Shown piece after piece: positions 1 to 8,761 of a DNA stretch of 15,814 nt (position 1 is its first letter; each line of letters begins with the position of its first letter). Position numbers and translations under genes: made by a program. The notes below the pieces were generated by a model. That model saw only the letters and a list, made by a program, of their open reading frames with translations, was not told the DNA's origin and ran no database searches. Origin of the DNA: Chloroflexota bacterium (lineage in GTDB: Bacteria; Chloroflexota; UBA11872; VXNJ01); the NCBI GenBank assembly GCA_026708165.1, contig JAPOVO010000257.1, forward strand, positions 1 through 15,814, in the 5' to 3' direction.

Positions 1-2
1 TC

Positions 3-143
3 ATCTCCAATCCCGTTAAGAAACTTGCTTACGGCGTCTCTTATTTAGCTATCGACAAACAAATCGACCTTCCAGACTTGATGAAATCCGCTCTAGAAAG
101 CGGCATTATGGATTCTAAGTGCCGCCGTTTGAGACTTTTGCAA
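3..143 (+). other. possible 3' end of a truncated plus-strand gene (low confidence)
   Basis: Frame 3 is open from the left window edge and reads like ordinary protein (for example SYLAIDKQIDLPDLMKSALE), with mixed hydrophobic and charged residues and no stop. The same frame continues into the repeat at 148 and stops only at 578, inside the antisense of folB, so no natural stop marks the true end. GC over 1-120 is about 42%, clearly below the neighbouring genes, which suggests a different origin or a decayed gene. I do not recognise a family. It may be the tail of a gene cut by insertion of the repeat, or a chance open frame. Confidence 0.25.
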
Positions 144-147
144 AAAA

Positions 148-179
148 CGTCATTCCCACGAAAGCGGGACTCCAGAGCC
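148..179. repeat. degenerate copy of a dispersed CGTCATTCCCGCG hairpin repeat
   Basis: The sequence CGTCATTCCCACGAAAGCGG is followed by GACTCCAGAGCC. It is a decayed inverted repeat: TCCC pairs with GGGA around ACGAAAGC. Related copies sit at 13088 and 15781 in this window. It lies at the junction between the AT-richer left edge and the region downstream of folB. Confidence 0.6.
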
Positions 180-376
180 GTAAAGCATACCTTGGCGGTA
201 ATTGGTTCATCTCCGCATCCCCTGACAGTTGGGAGATATGCAAAGGTCCCTGTTTACCAGATACGCTCAGCGCTTCCACTAAACCCGTATGCGGCCAACC
301 TGCGCCGGCAAATCGCTTCTCCAATCACGCCCGGACTAGGCGTGCCTACAGTGCGGAGTCTCAAGTTCAGGCTTTG
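180..376. other. intergenic region downstream of folB, no gene seen
   Basis: No convincing coding region on either strand. Short frames here translate repeat sequence or run into the antisense of folB. A small hairpin (CACGCC at 326-331, GGCGTG at 339-344, 7-base loop) lies about 32 bases past the folB stop in the direction of folB transcription. It has no run of T after it, so it is only a weak terminator candidate. Confidence 0.4.
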
Positions 377-751
377 TCAGCAGCCGCCGCGTCGCCGGAC
401 CAGGCGCACTTCAGCCCCGTCGAGCGCTCCCCGCAGCGGCACCGATGGCTTGGCTACCACGACTTCCACGGTCTCAATGCGGTCGGAGATTCCCATCACC
501 TCACCACATATCCGCTCCCCCAGGGCTTCGAGCAGGTTCGCTGGCGGACCCTCGACGACCTGCTTGACCACCGAGTAGACCTTGCCATAGTCGACGGTGT
601 CCTCCAGCGAGTCCGAAGCGCCGGCTTGCGACAGGTCGGCGGTAAGCACAACATCCACGACAAAACGCTGCCCCAGCGTACGTTCCTCCGGCCTGTCCCC
701 ATGAAAGCCGAAGAACACCATGCGCCGCAGAGTTATCGAGTCCTCAGACAC
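377..751 (-). CDS. folB: dihydroneopterin aldolase FolB
   Basis: Cytoplasmic folate-pathway enzyme that cleaves 7,8-dihydroneopterin to 6-hydroxymethyl-7,8-dihydropterin and glycolaldehyde. The 124 residues are the normal family length. The N-terminus has the typical FFGFHGDRPEERTLGQRF block. The four residues corresponding to E22, Y54, E74 and K100 of the Staphylococcus aureus enzyme are all present, each shifted by one: E23, Y55 (in DTVDYGKVY), E75 (in NLLEALGER) and K101 (in AKPSVPL). The start is GTG, 15 bases past the cysS stop, with no clear Shine-Dalgarno sequence, so translation may be coupled to cysS. It is the last gene of the clpC-radA-ispD-ispF-cysS run. Other folate genes (folK, folP) are not in the window. 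Confidence in function is high. Confidence 0.93.
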   Translation of the reverse strand: MSEDSITLRRMVFFGFHGDRPEERTLGQRFVVDVVLTADLSQAGASDSLEDTVDYGKVYSVVKQVVEGPPANLLEALGERICGEVMGISDRIETVEVVVAKPSVPLRGALDGAEVRLVRRRGGC

Positions 752-766
752 GATCGACCGGTTCCG

Positions 767-2158
767 TCAGCTCCGGCGCCACGTGGTGGATGCGGGACCG
801 TCCTCCAACGTTACCCCCAGCTTGGCCAGTTCGTCGCGAATGTGGTCCGACACGTCCCAAACTCTCTGATTGCGAAGCTCGGAGCGAACGTTGACCAGAA
901 GCTGAATCAGCGGCTCGACCTCACCGTCGCTGGTTGCGGTTGACGCAGGATCGAGACCCAGGACCGCGGCCAACTCTTGGAAGTCCTCCTTGGCCTTAGC
1001 GAGATTCTCCGCGTTCGATCGAGGCCCCAGACGGTTGATATCCCGGCCAAAGTCGTACAAGGCCGCGAGGGCGGCTGCTGTATTGAGATCGTCGTCCATC
1101 GCGCGCTCGAATCCGGCACGCGCCTTCACGCTCGCTTCCTGTAGCTCGCCGCTGGAATCTTCGTCGTGCTCACCCGGTCCGGCAGGCTGTGCGCGCAGCG
1201 CGCTCCACAGGCGTTCGTATCCCGCCGCCGCTTGTGGCATCGAGTCTTGCGAGAAATCGACCGGCGACCTGTACTTGGTCGAAACCAGATACAGCCGCAC
1301 GACCTGGGGATTAAAGCTCTCGAACAGGTCTTCCAGGGTGACGAAATTGCCGGTCGAATGCCCCATCTTCTCCCCATTCACCCGCAGCACCGCCAGGTGC
1401 ATCCAGACTCGCACGAACGGCGCCACGCCGAACCCGGCCTCGGCTTGCGCAAGCTCGTTTTCGTGATGCGGAAATATCAGGTCCGACCCGCCCCAGTGAA
1501 CGTCGATCCGGGGACCTAGATGGCGGCGGATCATCGAGGAGCATTCGATGTGCCAGCCGGGCCGGCCGCGACCCCACGGACTGTCCCAATAGATCTCACC
1601 CTCTTTGTGACGTTTCCACAGAGCGAAGTCGCGAGGATCGCGCTTTTCGGGGTCAACGTCTACGCGCGCTCCTGCCATTGCGTCGTCCCCGGAACGCCCG
1701 GAGAGCTTGCCATATTCGGCCCAGCTGCTCACTTCGAAGTAAACGCCGGTCGACGTCTCGTAGGCGTGCTCTCTGTCGATAAGCTCCCTGATCGCCGCGA
1801 TGATCTCGTCGATGTTCTCCGTCACCTTCGGATACAGGTGGGCGCGCAGAACGCCCAGCTTGTCCATCACGTCGAAGTAGGCCTGCGAGTTTTCCCGCGC
1901 CAGCTCCATTGGATCGCGGCCGGCGGCCTTGGCCCGCTCGATAATCTTGTCGTCGACATCGGTGAAGTTTTGGACGTGCTTGACCTTGAATCCTCGGTAT
2001 TCGAGGTATCGTCGGAAAACGTCCGCGTGCACGAACAGCCGCGCGTGCCCGATATGCGGCTTGTCCTTGGGAGTCATGCCGCAAACGTAGACCGTTACGG
2101 CGTCTCCTAGCGGCTGGAGCGGTCGTTGCTGTCGCGTGGCGGTATCGAGCAAGCGCAT
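767..2158 (-). CDS. cysS: cysteinyl-tRNA synthetase
   Basis: Class I synthetase that charges tRNA-Cys with cysteine. The 463 residues match the bacterial family. Visible are the HIGH motif (HIGH, 35-38) within [15 protein letters not shown], the FTDVDDK block (65-71), and all four expected zinc ligands: C26, C206 (HIEC), H231 and E235 (FPHHENE). The C-terminus carries the helical DALR-type region, with [13 protein letters not shown] typical of the family. The KMSKS loop reads KMGHS (264-268), so the second lysine is His267, which is unusual. The start is the ATG at 2158. The frame is open 38 codons further upstream, but that extension runs toward ispF and lacks family similarity. An AAAGG lies 13 bases upstream. 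It follows ispF after 68 bases. Confidence 0.95.
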   Translation of the reverse strand: MRLLDTATRQQRPLQPLGDAVTVYVCGMTPKDKPHIGHARLFVHADVFRRYLEYRGFKVKHVQNFTDVDDKIIERAKAAGRDPMELARENSQAYFDVMDKLGVLRAHLYPKVTENIDEIIAAIRELIDREHAYETSTGVYFEVSSWAEYGKLSGRSGDDAMAGARVDVDPEKRDPRDFALWKRHKEGEIYWDSPWGRGRPGWHIECSSMIRRHLGPRIDVHWGGSDLIFPHHENELAQAEAGFGVAPFVRVWMHLAVLRVNGEKMGHSTGNFVTLEDLFESFNPQVVRLYLVSTKYRSPVDFSQDSMPQAAAGYERLWSALRAQPAGPGEHDEDSSGELQEASVKARAGFERAMDDDLNTAAALAALYDFGRDINRLGPRSNAENLAKAKEDFQELAAVLGLDPASTATSDGEVEPLIQLLVNVRSELRNQRVWDVSDHIRDELAKLGVTLEDGPASTTWRRS

Positions 2159-2226
2159 GTTCGATGGACGACCTTTCGTGTCGGACCTCTCGAAGTCGAA
2201 ATGAGATTTTAACGAAGGCTGCCCGG

Positions 2227-2721
2227 CTAACGCGCCCGGCTCGCGGCTCTCAGCAGCGCCACGGCGTGGCACGCGGCCGCCTCGCCCCTGCCGATCTCGC
2301 CAAGTCCTTCGTTGGTTTTGGCTTTGACGCTCACTGCCTCCGGTCCGATTCCCAGCGCGGCGGCGATCGTGTCCCTCATGGCCTCCACAAACGGGGAGAT
2401 CTTGGGCCTTTCGAGAATCAGTGTCACGTCGATATTGCCCACCGCCCAGCCCCGGCTCTGGATCCGCTCGACTGCAAGCCTCAGCATTTCCAGACTGGCA
2501 ATCCCCTCGATGGCGGGGTTCGTGTCGGGAAACATGCCTCCGATGTCTCCGAGCGCGGCGGCGCCGAGAATCGAGTCGATAATCGCATGCAGCACAACGT
2601 CGCCGTCGGAATGACCTATCGGTCCCTTGTCGGCGGGCACGATCACCCCGCCCAGCACCATCTCTCGACCCGATTGCAGACGGTGCAGGTCGTACCCTAC
2701 TCCCACCCGGTTCTCTGACAC
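2227..2721 (-). CDS. ispF: 2-C-methyl-D-erythritol 2,4-cyclodiphosphate synthase IspF
   Basis: MEP-pathway enzyme that cyclises CDP-methylerythritol 2-phosphate to MEcPP with release of CMP; it is normally a cytoplasmic trimer. The 164 residues fit the family. The metal ligands D11, H13 (in GYDLHRL) and H45 (in GHSDGDVVLHAI) are present, as are the conserved DIGGMFPDT block and the C-terminal KTNEGLGEIGRGEAAA block. The start is GTG, 9 bases past the ispD stop, with no strong Shine-Dalgarno sequence. A start at the GTG of V6 would leave too short a first strand. Its position beside ispD matches the common ispDF pairing, here as two separate proteins. Confidence 0.96.
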   Translation of the reverse strand: MSENRVGVGYDLHRLQSGREMVLGGVIVPADKGPIGHSDGDVVLHAIIDSILGAAALGDIGGMFPDTNPAIEGIASLEMLRLAVERIQSRGWAVGNIDVTLILERPKISPFVEAMRDTIAAALGIGPEAVSVKAKTNEGLGEIGRGEAAACHAVALLRAASRAR

Positions 2722-2730
2722 TTCGGAGTG

Positions 2731-3447
2731 TTACGCCTTCTGCCTCGAACGAAGCCGGTCGACGATCAACTGGGCCGCCTCCAGATCATCGGCTGTGGTG
2801 ATCTTTATGTTGGAATAGCTGCCCTCGAAGACCGCTACCGCATGTCCGATTTCTCTCAGTACGGACGCCTCGTCGGTGAACCCATCCAGTCGGTCGCGCA
2901 GACGCTCGTGCGCCGCTAGGAGCGAATCCAGCCGGGCGATCTGCGGAGTCTGGGCCATCCATACGCTCTCGCGCCGGGGAGACTCGGTGATGATGCCCGC
3001 GTCATCGCTGATCTGGATGGTATCCGTCGCCGGAACGGCGGCAATGGCTGCGCCGGAGGCGCAGGCTGTTTCGAGGCCGCGGGTCACTATGTCGGCGGTG
3101 ACGAAGGGCCGCGCGCCGTCGTGCACGACCGCCCAGGCGAATCCACCTTCCGAAGCTGCCCTAAGCCCATTCAACGTTGACCAGGCCCGGCTCGGTCCGC
3201 CCTGACACACCCTGAATTCCGACCGCCGCACGGCCGCGCGGCCAACACCCGCCAGAAGCCCGTCATCTCCCTCTGGCGAGACTAGTTGAATGGCGTCGAT
3301 TTCGGCGCACGCGTCAAGTGCCGACAGCGACCACTCCAAAACTGACCTTCCGTCCAGGCGCGCCTTCATCTTGTCGATTCCACTCATGCGCACCGCACTT
3401 CCTGCGGCAAGCACCACGGCGACCACCGTTTCGCGTTCTCTAATCAA
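2731..3447 (-). CDS. ispD: 2-C-methyl-D-erythritol 4-phosphate cytidylyltransferase IspD
   Basis: MEP-pathway nucleotidyltransferase that joins CTP and methylerythritol phosphate. The 238 residues show the CTP-binding loop VVLAAGSAVRM (11-21) with R20, then K26 in DKMKARLDG, GGPSRAWSTLNGL, HDGARPFV and QTPQIAR. The C-terminal block is FTDEASVLREIG followed by NIKITTADDLEAA. The start is TTG, overlapping the end of radA by 8 bases. A GAGG six bases upstream supports this start, and the eight residues before the beta strand match the usual N-terminus. The overlap indicates translational coupling to radA. With ispF directly downstream, two consecutive-branch MEP enzymes are made from one transcript. 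Confidence 0.95.
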   Translation of the reverse strand: MIRERETVVAVVLAAGSAVRMSGIDKMKARLDGRSVLEWSLSALDACAEIDAIQLVSPEGDDGLLAGVGRAAVRRSEFRVCQGGPSRAWSTLNGLRAASEGGFAWAVVHDGARPFVTADIVTRGLETACASGAAIAAVPATDTIQISDDAGIITESPRRESVWMAQTPQIARLDSLLAAHERLRDRLDGFTDEASVLREIGHAVAVFEGSYSNIKITTADDLEAAQLIVDRLRSRQKA

Positions 3448-4780
3448 GACCCGCCTCGAACGCTTCGTTCAGATCGTGGACGGCAACGGCTCCGTTGGTA
3501 GAACCATCGGCAAGTGATTTGGGAATCAGGCATGTTCCGAAGTTCATGCGGATTGCCTCTTCCAGTCGCCGCTCGCCCTGTGAAACCGAGCGGACTTCGC
3601 CAACAAGCCCGATTTCTCCAAATGCCGCGACGTCCGGCTTTATGCGGCGGCCGCGCAGGCTCGACGCAATCGCCAGCGCGACCGGTAGATCGACGGCTGG
3701 CTCGCTCAATCGAAGTCCGCCCACGACGTTTACGTATACGTCCTGGTCGAAGAGACTCGCGCCCGCCCTCTTTCCTAGCACCGCAACCATCATTGTCAGC
3801 CGGTTGGAGTCGTATCCCGTCGCTAGCCGTTTCGGCAGCGAATACACGGTACGGCTGACGAGCGCCTGGACTTCAACCATTATCGCGCGCGACCCCTCGA
3901 TTGTTATCGCGACGGCCGACCCGGGCGCCGACTCGCTGCGTTCCGACAGGAAGACCGAGGAAGGGTTGGGGACTTCGGCTAGACCGGTACCTGTCATCGC
4001 TAAGACTGCCACCTCGTTGGTGGAGCCGAACCGGTTCTTTACCGTTCGCAGGAGGCGGTAGGCCGAACGCGACTCGCCTTCCAGATACATCACCGCATCG
4101 ACCAGATGCTCTAGGGTACGCGGCCCTGCTATGTTGCCTTCTTTGGTTACGTGTCCCGCGATCAAGACGGGAACATGAGACTCCTTCGCATATCTAAGCA
4201 GCTTGTTCGCGCTCTCCCGGACCTGCGCCATGCTGCCGGGAACCGAACCCAGATCGTCAACCCGCGCGGTCTGAATCGAATCGACTATAAGGAGGTTCGG
4301 CCGCATCTTCTCCGCCGCGGCGATGACGCTGTCGACTTCCACTTCTGGAAGGACGGAAATGTTGCGTCCCGCGATGTCGAGCCGGTTTGCCCTCAGCCTC
4401 AACTGGTGCGGAGATTCTTCGCCGGAGACGTACAACACTGAATCGCCGTCCCGCAGGCCGTTGGCGATCTGAATTAGAAGGGTCGATTTGCCGATGCCGG
4501 GGTCGCCGCCGAGCAGGCAAAGAGATCCTGGGACCAGGCCGCCCCCAAACACTCGCTCAACTTCCGGTAACCCGAAGCGAACTCTCGAATAGTCGATGGA
4601 CTGGACGTCGCCGAGCCGTACGGGTTCAATCAAGGCGGCGTCGCCCGCGCCTCGACTACCTCCGGAGACCCGCGACTCTTGCAGAGAGTCCCACGATCCG
4701 CAGTCAGGACAGCGTCCCGCCCATTTGGGGGTCGAGTGCCCGCACTCCCGGCAGACGAAAGCCGTCCGCCGACCGGGCAC
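3440..4780 (-). CDS. radA: DNA repair protein RadA (Sms)
   Basis: RecA-like ATPase that promotes branch migration and processing of recombination intermediates. The 446 residues show the full family architecture. There is an N-terminal zinc finger with C10, C13, C24 and C27 (CRECG, CPDCG) and a Walker A motif GGDPGIGKST (91-100). Walker B is LLIVD (163-167). The RadA-specific KNRFG motif is at 248-252. The Lon-protease-like C-terminal domain includes GEIGLVGEVR. The start is GTG three bases after the clpC stop, with a GGAG eight bases upstream inside the clpC end. The end overlaps ispD by 8 bases, so it sits in the middle of a tightly coupled operon. Confidence 0.97.
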   Translation of the reverse strand: MPGRRTAFVCRECGHSTPKWAGRCPDCGSWDSLQESRVSGGSRGAGDAALIEPVRLGDVQSIDYSRVRFGLPEVERVFGGGLVPGSLCLLGGDPGIGKSTLLIQIANGLRDGDSVLYVSGEESPHQLRLRANRLDIAGRNISVLPEVEVDSVIAAAEKMRPNLLIVDSIQTARVDDLGSVPGSMAQVRESANKLLRYAKESHVPVLIAGHVTKEGNIAGPRTLEHLVDAVMYLEGESRSAYRLLRTVKNRFGSTNEVAVLAMTGTGLAEVPNPSSVFLSERSESAPGSAVAITIEGSRAIMVEVQALVSRTVYSLPKRLATGYDSNRLTMMVAVLGKRAGASLFDQDVYVNVVGGLRLSEPAVDLPVALAIASSLRGRRIKPDVAAFGEIGLVGEVRSVSQGERRLEEAIRMNFGTCLIPKSLADGSTNGAVAVHDLNEAFEAGLD

Positions 4781-4783
4781 GGC

Positions 4784-7243
<2,460 letters not shown>

Positions 7244-7249
7244 CGAACG

Positions 7250-7254
7250 CTCCC
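7250..7254 (-). promoter_or_regulatory. ribosome binding site of clpC
   Basis: The minus strand reads GGGAG, six bases before the TTG at 7243. This supports TTG as the clpC start, since no ATG or GTG in frame lies close upstream. It directly follows the GC-rich stem-loop at 7262-7284. Confidence 0.6.
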
Positions 7255-7261
7255 ACGACTG

Positions 7262-7284
7262 TGCCCCGCCCTGCTGCGGGGGCA
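7262..7284 (-). promoter_or_regulatory. GC-rich stem-loop in the clpC leader
   Basis: In the sense (minus) direction TGCCCCCGC pairs with GCGGGGCA around AGCAGG, an 8-bp stem with one bulged C. It ends about 7 bases before the clpC ribosome binding site and has no T-run after it, so it is more likely a leader RNA structure than an intrinsic terminator. Confidence 0.45.
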
Positions 7285-7311
7285 GCCAATCAATTATCGC
7301 TAATTGTTGGC
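7285..7311 (-). promoter_or_regulatory. long inverted repeat with GNRA loop between S1 and clpC
   Basis: GCCAA plus CAATTA (7285-7296, with one extra T between them) pairs with TAATTG plus TTGGC (7301-7311). This gives an 11-bp stem with a single bulge. Read on the minus strand, the sense of the operon, the loop is GCGA, a GNRA tetraloop; on the plus strand it is TCGC. This favours function as RNA (transcript end, processing or regulation), though a DNA operator is possible. It does not match the CIRCE consensus or the CtsR box. Confidence 0.5.
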
Positions 7312-7422
7312 CGCTTCGCCTCTTAAGTCTTCAGCTTTCTTTGCTTCGGCAGACGTTACCCCGGCGTCGTCGCCGGTCTTCAGCCTCTTCGCATAGTGGG
7401 CTGCGCCCGGGGTGTCGCCGGC
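7300..7422 (-). other. open 40-codon extension of the S1 frame behind its TGA
   Basis: Directly after the TGA at 7423-7425 the same frame stays open for 40 codons and ends at TAG (7300-7302). The translation is rich in A, D, E, K and G (for example TSAEAKKAEDLRGEAANN) and resembles a charged, disordered C-terminal tail. About 27 of 40 third positions are G or C. It may be a former S1 tail cut off by a nonsense change, a read-through product, or chance openness in GC-rich DNA. Confidence 0.3.
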
Positions 7423-8586
7423 TCATCGGACATCCGAAGTGCCGACCACTATTCCCTCGCCTGAATCGACTCCATCGTAGTCATCGAAACCGCGCCCAGC
7501 CGCCTCGGCGGGCACTAGCCTGATTCTCCGCCGTTCCGTCTGAACACTCAGGACGCGAAAGTCCAGAGTCTGCCCCTCGTACATCGAAAGCATGGATTCC
7601 TCGTCCAGGTCGGACGCGTGGGCAAGGCCCTCGACGCCTTCTTCCAGACGCACGAATACACCAAACGGGGCCAGCTTGGTAACCGTTCCTTCGACCACCT
7701 GTTCCGAAGCGAGCCGCTCCTCCAGAGCGTCCCACGGGTCTTCCAGCGCCCGACGAATGCTCAAGGCGATCTTCTTTTCCTCACGGTCGAGCGCCAGGAT
7801 ATAAACGTCCACCTCTTGGCCGGGCCTCAGGACCTCCGTAGGACTGTTTACCCTGCTCCAGGACAGTTCTGAAATGTGCGCCAGACCGTCGGCTCCGCCG
7901 AGGTCGATAAAGGCCCCGAACGTCGCCAGGTTGCTCACGATCCCCTTGCGAATCTGGCCGACCCGCAATTCTTCCAGAAGTGTCTCTCTGCGCTCCGAGC
8001 GCAAGTCGCGCTGTGCCGCGCGCTCGGACAGGATGAGCCGGTTTCGACGCCGGTCCATCTCGATGATTTTCATCTGCAGCGTCTTGCCGACAAGTTGCCC
8101 CAGACGCTCGGCTATATCGTCCCGGCTGTCCTCACTCGACGAGGGCGCGAGACTCACCAGTTGCGACATGGGAACGAAGCCGCGCGGTCCAACCCCAACG
8201 AGAACGCCGCCCTTGTTGAACTCGGTTACCTTGGCTTCGATGATCTTGCCCTCGTTGTAGATTGCTTCGGTCTCGCGCCATTGCTTTTCCTGCATTGCGC
8301 GCCGAAGCGAGAGCATCGCGGCCCCCTCGCCTTCGGGCTGCACCACGTAAACCGGGATTATCTCGCCAATGGTCAATTGCGGCCGCTCGTCCATGACGTT
8401 GGGATCGTACAGCTCGCGGCCCACCACCACGCCTTCCGACTTGAGACCGACGTCTATCATCACCTCGTCGCCCGAAACGCGGACCACGGTGCCGTCTATG
8501 ACTTCTCCCCGGCGGAGAATTCTTACCTCGTGGTCGCCGCTTTCGAGGAGCGACTCCATCGATTCGAGCTCCGGCATCTCGGTCAC
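7423..8586 (-). CDS. 30S ribosomal protein S1-like, four S1 domains
   Basis: RNA-binding protein with four S1 (OB-fold) repeats at about 25-97, 112-188, 208-279 and 296-360. Repeats 3 and 4 carry the classic FGAFIDLGGADGLAHISE and FGVFVRLEEGVEGLAHAS cores. At 387 residues it is shorter than six-domain proteobacterial S1 and similar to the four-domain S1 proteins of other phyla. Its likely role is mRNA binding in translation initiation. The start is either GTG at 8586 or ATG at 8577; a GGTGA lies five bases before the ATG, so the shorter form (384 residues) is equally plausible. The C-terminus ends at a TGA, after which the frame stays open for 40 codons. A separate promoter probably lies in the 175 bases upstream. 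Confidence 0.88.
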   Translation of the reverse strand: MTEMPELESMESLLESGDHEVRILRRGEVIDGTVVRVSGDEVMIDVGLKSEGVVVGRELYDPNVMDERPQLTIGEIIPVYVVQPEGEGAAMLSLRRAMQEKQWRETEAIYNEGKIIEAKVTEFNKGGVLVGVGPRGFVPMSQLVSLAPSSSEDSRDDIAERLGQLVGKTLQMKIIEMDRRRNRLILSERAAQRDLRSERRETLLEELRVGQIRKGIVSNLATFGAFIDLGGADGLAHISELSWSRVNSPTEVLRPGQEVDVYILALDREEKKIALSIRRALEDPWDALEERLASEQVVEGTVTKLAPFGVFVRLEEGVEGLAHASDLDEESMLSMYEGQTLDFRVLSVQTERRRIRLVPAEAAGRGFDDYDGVDSGEGIVVGTSDVR

Positions 8587-8696
8587 CGGGGGCGTTGCTG
8601 TGTCTGTATTGCTGACTTTAAGTTGCCTTTATCTGCTTTGAAACGAGCGGGAACTCAACGTCAATCCGTCCTAACGAAGAACTCCCAAGCCTAGGA

Positions 8697-8726
8697 AGTA
8701 TACGGGAGCGCGGAAATACCGGTAAA
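8697..8726 (-). promoter_or_regulatory. candidate sigma-70 promoter for the S1 gene
   Basis: On the minus strand TTTACC (8721-8726) and TATACT (8697-8702) are separated by 18 bases; the -10 box matches the consensus at five of six positions. The S1 start lies about 110 bases downstream. The whole interval 8587-8761 holds no gene and no clear terminator for the upstream VWA gene. Confidence 0.3.
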
Positions 8727-8761
8727 GCATCTAAGCCACACGAGAACATCGAACCGAGGTG

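Noticed and set aside
115..324. 69-codon minus-strand open frame downstream of folB
   Set aside because: Its C-terminal part is a translation of the dispersed repeat (for example SPAFVGMTFFAK), a common source of false genes.
119..943. 274-codon plus-strand open frame
   Set aside because: It runs through repeat sequence and then antisense through folB and cysS; composition is not protein-like and folB is certain on the other strand.
2159..2272. 38-codon upstream extension of cysS
   Set aside because: It overlaps the ispF end and has no synthetase-like sequence; [14 protein letters not shown] at 2158 is the usual family N-terminus.
7262..7311. intrinsic terminator or CIRCE/CtsR operator upstream of clpC
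   Set aside because: There is no T-run after either stem, and neither the CIRCE arms (TTAGCACTC/GAGTGCTAA) nor the CtsR heptad repeat is present.
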